11,030 nucleotides of DNA from DATHWB01 sp040902855 (GTDB taxonomy: Bacteria; Actinomycetota; Acidimicrobiia; Spongiisociales; ZC4RG35): assembly GCA_040902855.1 (NCBI GenBank), contig JBBDWN010000180.1:1-11030 (forward strand), written 5' to 3'. The translations under genes were made by a program, and so were the position numbers. How positions within the stretch are numbered: the stretch's first letter is position 1; every line of letters starts with the position of its first letter. Below the pieces are notes generated by a model, which worked only from the letters and a program-made list of their open reading frames with translations, ran no database searches and was not told the DNA's origin. Below are positions 6,435 to 11,030 of the stretch, piece after piece.

Positions 6435-7411
6435 GCCGCAGACTTCCCGACATCGCCGATCTCGGGCACGGAATCGGCGTGATTCCGCTTCCGCTGCCGT
6501 TCGAGAACCCGGCATGGGTCAACACGTACGTGATCCACACCCCGACGGGAACAGTGCTGATCGACTGTGGTGTCGACTGGGAACCGGGCATGACCCGGCT
6601 TCTCGACGGCCTCGCGGTGCTGGAGATCGAGCCCTCGTCGATCCACACGCTGATCGTCTCGCACCTCCATCCTGACCATGTGGGGATGGCGCCCAAACTG
6701 GTGGCGTTGACCGGAGCGAAACTGACGATGCACCGGAGCGCGATCGAACGACACGTCGGATACAACGACACCCCGGGCACCCAGCGGTGGCTCGAAGGGT
6801 TTGGTCGCCTCCATGCCGTGCCGACCGAAATGCTGCCGGCGTTCGTCGCCCTCGATCGCCCCGACTGGATGCCGTTCATCGGACCGCCCGACATCGCAGT
6901 CGACGAAGGTGACCGGATCGACCTGGGAGAAGGTCGCCACCTCGAAGTGCTCCACACCCCCGGACACGAACACAGCCACATCTGCCTGGTCGACTCGAAG
7001 ACGGGGATCCTCTTCGCAGGTGACCACATCCTGCCCCGCATTACGCCGGTGATCATGTGGGATCAAACCGAGGTCGACGTCCTCGGCCAGTATCTGGACT
7101 CGGTCCATCGGCTGACGGGCGACCGATTCGGCCTGACCTACCCGGCACACGGTTCGATCGTCGAACGAGGTTCGCAGAGGGCCGAGCAGATCGAACTTCA
7201 CCACGAGCGTCGCCTCGACGGCATGTTGGAATTGGTGCGTCTCGGACCAGCCACCGCGTGGACGGTGATGCTGGAATCCTTCCGATCGCATCTGCAGCCT
7301 CACGAGCAGCGGCTGGCTCTACGCGAAACGGTGTCGCATCTCGAGCATCTCCGCACCCGAGAGAAGGTCGCTTCGTTCGACGAAGACGTCCGCTATTACC
7401 GCCGGGCCTGA
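6431..7411 (+). CDS. Metallo-beta-lactamase-fold hydrolase
   Basis: 326 residues. The dinuclear metal site is complete: His78-x-His80-x-Asp82-His83 (HLHPDH), His175 in HTPGHEHSH, Asp198 in GDH, and His240 in PAHGS. The C-terminal 80 or so residues (about 255-320) are helical and Arg/Glu-rich and resemble the winged-helix tail found in LACTB2-like MBL proteins. Thioester or lactone hydrolysis, ribonuclease and glyoxalase-II-like activities all occur in this superfamily, and the substrate is not assignable here. I chose TTG 6431 because it overlaps the dodecin stop (TTGA) and gives a normal N-terminus before the first strand. GAAGGA lies 12 bases upstream, a somewhat distant ribosome site, so translation is probably coupled to the dodecin. 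The 3' end overlaps the convergent ABC gene by 16 bases. Confidence 0.88.
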   Translation: MSRRLPDIADLGHGIGVIPLPLPFENPAWVNTYVIHTPTGTVLIDCGVDWEPGMTRLLDGLAVLEIEPSSIHTLIVSHLHPDHVGMAPKLVALTGAKLTMHRSAIERHVGYNDTPGTQRWLEGFGRLHAVPTEMLPAFVALDRPDWMPFIGPPDIAVDEGDRIDLGEGRHLEVLHTPGHEHSHICLVDSKTGILFAGDHILPRITPVIMWDQTEVDVLGQYLDSVHRLTGDRFGLTYPAHGSIVERGSQRAEQIELHHERRLDGMLELVRLGPATAWTVMLESFRSHLQPHEQRLALRETVSHLEHLRTREKVASFDEDVRYYRRA

Positions 7412-9165
7412 GGGGCCTCCGCGTCCCACAACGCCCGCATCGCGGGCTCCGTTTCCAACAGATCGGGAAGCTCGCCCTGTGCCACCAATCGACCCTCGTC
7501 CAACAGCAGGATGCGGTCGGCCCGGCGAAGAACCGGACGGCGATGACTCACCACCAAGCAGGTGACGTTCCGCTTCCGGAACAGCCCCTCCCACAGAGCC
7601 GCCTCGGTTTCGACGTCGAGCGCCGAGGAGATGTCGTCGAACACCAGCAGTTCGGCGCCGGTGGCAAACGCCCGGGCAGCAGCCGACCGCTGCACCTGGC
7701 CGCCCGAAAGTTTCACTCCCCGCGCTCCCACCGGAGTGTCGAGGCCGCGCTCGAGGTCGGCGACATCGGGGTCGAGGATGGCGAGTTCGATCGCGTCCCG
7801 CATCATCTCGTGGGAGGTGTGGCTGCCGAGGCCGATGTTGCGGGCCAACGAATCACTGAACAGCCGCGGAACCTGGGCGGTGTAGGCGGCTCGGCGCGGC
7901 GTGAGGTAGGTGGCGGGGTCGTCGACCGGCTCGCCGTTCCACAAGACCTCCCCGTCCGCTGGGAGCAACCCCAAGAGTGCCCGCAGCAGGGTGGTCTTGC
8001 CTGACCCGATCCGGCCGGTAATTACCACGAACTCGCCCCGCCGGATCTCGAAGGACACCCCTTCGATCCCGCCCCCGGTGGTCGGGTAGCGGAAGGTGAG
8101 ATCCTGGGCTGCCAGCGTGCGCAGTGGGGCGACTGGTAACGGGGCCGGGGGCTCGGTGACCTCCCCGCGCAGCGGTACCCGGCTGCGGTCCACCAGCACC
8201 GGGTCGGGGGCGTCGACTGCCAGTCGCCGCACCCGGTCGAAGGCGACTCCGGTGCGCCGATGCTGGGCGACGATGTCCCCGGCGAACGCCATGTATCCGG
8301 TGAGCCGCGGCATGTAGGTGAGGAACACCGCCAAGTCTCCCACCGAGAACGTACCCTCCAAAATGCCGGAGGCGGCCACCAGCAACACCAGTGCGGTGGC
8401 GATCGTCGCCATGTTGGAGTTGATCGAACGCAGAAGCTCAGTGAGGAACGTATCCCGCAGTGCGGCTTCGCGGCGCACCTCGTTCATCCGGTCGAAACGG
8501 TCGAGTACCGGTTCGGTGGCGTCGGCCAGTTTCACCGCCTGCACCCCGGCGAACAACTCACCGACGAAACCGGTGACTTCCTCGGTGGCCAGTCGCATCG
8601 CCCGTCGTCGCTTGCGGATCTGCGGACTGAGCGATTGGGTCAGGATGAGTGTGAGAACGAGGGGAACCACCACGTACAGCGTCAGCCCACTGTCGATGGA
8701 CAACATCACGGCGGTTGCCCCAACGGCGAAGGCAAGAACCCCACCCAAATCCACCCAGTTCTCCATGTATTCAAGGACGTCGTCGATGTCGTCCCGGAAG
8801 GTGCTGACCGCCTCCGACGCGGAAACGGGGAGACTGCGGGAACGGGGAGCGGTGAGCAGCCATGCCAACAGGTTGCGGCGCAGCTGGAGCGAGCTTTCGA
8901 TCCAATGTTCCATCCACACGATGTCGCCGAACCAGAGGATCACCTGCCGGCCGTAGGCGATGGCGGTGAACACCAGCACCGCGGTCCACACCCCTTCGCC
9001 GAGTTGTTCTCCGTCGGAGAGATGGTCGAACACGGCCCCCACCGCGATACCCAAGAACACCGGTGTGCCGTGGATCAGGGTCCACAGCACGGCGGCGGCG
9101 AAGAAGCGGAGGGGCCGGTAGCGGATCACCTCCCAGCCGAGCCTGAGGGTGGAGTAGGACTTCAT
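7396..9165 (-). CDS. ABC exporter half-transporter with a degenerate catalytic site (partner 1)
   Basis: 589 residues with the exporter layout: an N-terminal membrane domain with about six hydrophobic segments (roughly 20-45, 57-80, 140-160, 165-185, 243-263, 270-290), then a nucleotide-binding domain from about 350. Walker A is GRIGSGKTT with Lys390. The signature LSGGQ is at 486-490. Walker B is LLVFDD with Asp510. The H-loop His541 is in VVSHRR. The residue after Walker B, normally catalytic Glu, is Asp511. The upstream partner keeps Glu but has a changed signature, so the two fit a heterodimeric exporter of the TM287/288 or BmrCD kind with one consensus and one degenerate ATP site. The ATG at 9165 overlaps the partner's TGA (ATGA), indicating translational coupling in one operon. 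The gene ends convergently, overlapping the hydrolase by 16 bases. Substrate unknown; lipid, drug or peptide export is typical of the family. Confidence 0.92.
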   Translation of the reverse strand: MKSYSTLRLGWEVIRYRPLRFFAAAVLWTLIHGTPVFLGIAVGAVFDHLSDGEQLGEGVWTAVLVFTAIAYGRQVILWFGDIVWMEHWIESSLQLRRNLLAWLLTAPRSRSLPVSASEAVSTFRDDIDDVLEYMENWVDLGGVLAFAVGATAVMLSIDSGLTLYVVVPLVLTLILTQSLSPQIRKRRRAMRLATEEVTGFVGELFAGVQAVKLADATEPVLDRFDRMNEVRREAALRDTFLTELLRSINSNMATIATALVLLVAASGILEGTFSVGDLAVFLTYMPRLTGYMAFAGDIVAQHRRTGVAFDRVRRLAVDAPDPVLVDRSRVPLRGEVTEPPAPLPVAPLRTLAAQDLTFRYPTTGGGIEGVSFEIRRGEFVVITGRIGSGKTTLLRALLGLLPADGEVLWNGEPVDDPATYLTPRRAAYTAQVPRLFSDSLARNIGLGSHTSHEMMRDAIELAILDPDVADLERGLDTPVGARGVKLSGGQVQRSAAARAFATGAELLVFDDISSALDVETEAALWEGLFRKRNVTCLVVSHRRPVLRRADRILLLDEGRLVAQGELPDLLETEPAMRALWDAEAPQARR

Positions 9166-10850
9166 GCCAGTTCGCTCCCCTCGCCGGCGGCCAGCAGCCG
9201 GGCGTACCGAGTGGACGAGTCGGCCACCAGAGTCTCCCGCGCGCCGTGTTCGACGATGCGCCCGGCCTCAACAACCATGATCGAATCGACCGCCCTGACA
9301 GTTTCCAGGCGATGGGCGACGATGACTGCGGTGCGGCCGGAGAAGAGCCATTCGGTGGCGGTGGCGATCAGTGATTCGGTCGCCGGATCGAGACGCGAAG
9401 ACGGTTCGTCGAGGATCACCACCTGTGGGTTCTGCAAGAACACCCGGGCAAACGCCAGCAGTTGGGCTTCTCCAGCGGATAGCCCGGCGCCGCCCGAGCC
9501 GAGCTCGGTGTCCAGTCCGACCTGACGCACCCAGTGCCCCAGACCGACGGCGTCCAACACGGCCAGGATCTCTGCGGCGGTCCGGTCGTCTCGGAAGAAG
9601 GTCAGGTTGTCCCGCACTGAGGCGGCGAACAGTTGCACGTCCTGGGTGACGACTCCCACCAAACGTCGCATCCCCGCCGACGACAGGCTCCGCAGGTCGA
9701 CTCCGCCGATCGTCACCCTGCCCTCGGTCGGGTCGTACAGTCGGGCGAGTAGCCGGGTGATAGTGGTCTTGCCCCCGCCGGTGCGTCCCAGCAGGCCGAG
9801 GGAGGATCCGGCGGGGATGGTGAAATCCACCCCGTCGAGCACCATCCGATCGTCGTAGGCGAAACGCACCGACTCGAATCGGACAGTGCTGTCGTCGGCA
9901 GCGGGGGCGGTACCGGTATCGCTGATGGTGGACTGACGGGCACGCAAGGCGTCGATGCGGATGATGCCGCCAGCCGCCTTCTGCAGCTCCTGGAATTCCT
10001 GGGCGACCTGTTCGATCGGGGTCCGGACCAGCGCCACGTACTGCAGGATGAGGTATGCGGTGCCGATAGTGATTTCGCCTCGTAGGGCCAGCCATGACCC
10101 GACGGCCAGCGCCACCACGTCGCCGGTCCAGTAGGCGGTGTTGGACGTGACCCAGAAGACCGCCCGGGTGCGCCATGCCTTGCGGGTGCGACGGTAGAAG
10201 TCCCGCATCACGTCGACGAAGACGTACATGGTGTGGAGTCCGGCACCATTGGCCCGGATGTCGTCGAGTCCGTCCAGACGCTCCTCCACGAATCCGTACA
10301 GAAGCGCCGAGGTCTCCCGCTCGTGCTCGGATGCGCGCTCGGCCAGATGCCGCATGCGGTACATGAGGATCATCACCGCCGTCACGTACAGACCCAGGGC
10401 TGCACCCAACCGCCAGTCCTGGATCGTCGAGACGACGACCACGCCGATCAGGAGCAGGGAGCTTCCGAGGAGGCGGACGACGAAGCGGGAAAGGAAGTTG
10501 GACACGGCGGTCACGTCGCCGTCGATCCGTTCGATCATCTCCCCGGGAGTGGTGTCACGGTGAAACGCCATGTCGAGGCCGAGGGCGTGCCGGGCCAGAT
10601 CGTGGCGCAGCTGGTTGGTGGCCCGCCACCCGACGTCGGCGCCGAGGTAGGTGGAGACCGCCGACAGTGCCTGTTGGAACACACCGACGATCAGGTAGGC
10701 GATGCCGGCGCCAGTGAGCGCTGCCAACGGAGCAGCAGCCAACGCAGAGTCGATGAACTGCTGGAGGATGAGCGGCACGACCACCTGCAGCCCGGTGGCA
10801 GCAATGAGTACGAATGCCAGCAAGCCCACCCGAGCGCGCAACGGCAACAT
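9162..10850 (-). CDS. ABC exporter half-transporter with the consensus catalytic Glu (partner 2)
   Basis: 562 residues from ATG 10850. A six-helix exporter membrane domain (first helix about 8-30) is followed by a nucleotide-binding domain from about 320: Walker A GRTGGGKTT with Lys361, Q-loop in VVTQDVQLF, signature LSAGE at 457-461 (departing from LSGGQ), Walker B VVILDE with Asp481 and catalytic Glu482, and H-loop His513. The altered signature here and Asp511 of the partner would meet in the same composite site, the hallmark of asymmetric heterodimers. It is first in the operon. The start is uncertain: there is no Shine-Dalgarno site before ATG 10850, and the same frame stays open upstream for 16 codons to the TGA at 10899-10901, reading ...GYRSTLTTY, which looks like the usual N-terminal approach to helix 1, but no standard start codon lies in it. 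Cargo unknown. Confidence 0.92.
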   Translation of the reverse strand: MLPLRARVGLLAFVLIAATGLQVVVPLILQQFIDSALAAAPLAALTGAGIAYLIVGVFQQALSAVSTYLGADVGWRATNQLRHDLARHALGLDMAFHRDTTPGEMIERIDGDVTAVSNFLSRFVVRLLGSSLLLIGVVVVSTIQDWRLGAALGLYVTAVMILMYRMRHLAERASEHERETSALLYGFVEERLDGLDDIRANGAGLHTMYVFVDVMRDFYRRTRKAWRTRAVFWVTSNTAYWTGDVVALAVGSWLALRGEITIGTAYLILQYVALVRTPIEQVAQEFQELQKAAGGIIRIDALRARQSTISDTGTAPAADDSTVRFESVRFAYDDRMVLDGVDFTIPAGSSLGLLGRTGGGKTTITRLLARLYDPTEGRVTIGGVDLRSLSSAGMRRLVGVVTQDVQLFAASVRDNLTFFRDDRTAAEILAVLDAVGLGHWVRQVGLDTELGSGGAGLSAGEAQLLAFARVFLQNPQVVILDEPSSRLDPATESLIATATEWLFSGRTAVIVAHRLETVRAVDSIMVVEAGRIVEHGARETLVADSSTRYARLLAAGEGSELA

Positions 10851-11030
10851 GTAGGTGGTGAGGGTCGAACGATATCCGGGCGCGGTCAGAGCGAGACCTC
10901 AGATGGGGTGCGAAACGCTAGGACGCAGACACACCCGCTGCCGACGAATTCTTTCCGGCTTCCAAGCCAGGTGAACTATCTCTCCCCCTCGCGACCGAGG
11001 CTCTGCGAGGGAGTGTTGGGGGGAGTGGCC
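10851..11030. other. Region upstream of the ABC operon, no gene supported
   Basis: These 180 bases should carry the promoter of the ABC operon. A TANNNT hexamer (TATCGT on the minus strand, 10869-10874) lies 18 bases before the ATG at 10850, and another (TAGCGT) lies further up. Neither has a convincing -35. A perfect 7-bp inverted repeat, CCCTCGC at 10986-10992 with GCGAGGG at 11005-11011, has a 12-base loop and no T-tract. The minus frame shared with the ABC gene is open from the right edge to the TGA at 10899-10901 (about 43 codons), but its translation is not recognisable as a protein. Confidence 0.4.

Noticed and set aside
8260..9525. Plus-strand open frame of 421 codons across the ABC genes
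   Set aside because: It spans the junction of two clear minus-strand ABC genes, is His/Gln/Arg-rich and has no domain signature. It is a shadow frame.
10957..10968. GGCT-TCCA-AGCC mini-hairpin
   Set aside because: A 4-bp stem is expected by chance in sequence of this composition.
10986..11011. 7-bp inverted repeat near the right edge as a terminator or riboswitch
   Set aside because: There is no T-tract on either strand, the loop is long, and no known riboswitch core could be recognised. It is kept only as a description of the intergenic region.

Overview
The window is GC-rich. Several features point to an actinomycete-type genome: third codon positions are strongly G/C; at least three genes (two certain, one inferred) have a TANNNT -10 hexamer only 6-7 bases before the ATG with no room for a Shine-Dalgarno site, which indicates leaderless mRNAs; the LexA operator is of the Gram-positive/actinobacterial GAAC-N4-GTTC type; and there is a DnaE2-type polymerase. 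An Acidimicrobiia-like or related environmental actinomycete is my inference. A run of exactly 100 N (4727-4826) suggests a scaffolded draft or metagenome assembly, so the two sides of the gap may be separated by an unknown distance.

Left part (1-4723, minus strand): an ATP-grasp-fold protein of unknown substrate runs off the left edge (1-1346). Upstream of it in the same direction is a complete error-prone DNA polymerase III alpha subunit, DnaE2/ImuC (1415-4723), whose start codon lies 3 bases from the gap.

Gap and divergent control region (4727-4904): the right edge of the gap carries a perfect SOS box (4852-4865), a -10 hexamer and an ATG pointing leftwards into the gap. This is an SOS-inducible promoter whose coding sequence is missing. 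It most likely serves dnaE2 or an imuA/imuB-dnaE2 mutasome operon. A second, rightward promoter drives the next gene.

Middle (4905-7411, plus strand): an FAD-dependent amine oxidase; a 73-residue dodecin-type protein lacking the flavin-stacking Trp, with its own leaderless promoter; and a metallo-beta-lactamase-fold hydrolase that starts with TTG inside the stop of the dodecin gene, so the two are probably translationally coupled.

Right part (7396-10850, minus strand): two half-size ABC exporters with an ATGA overlap. They form a probable heterodimer with one canonical and one degenerate ATPase site. Their cargo is not evident. The last 180 bases hold no supportable gene.

No RNA genes, CRISPR arrays, insertion sequences or phage genes were seen. 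Much of the window looks like ordinary chromosome. The most informative places are the SOS promoter at the gap, the Trp-less dodecin coupled to a hydrolase, and the unassigned ATP-grasp enzyme beside dnaE2.
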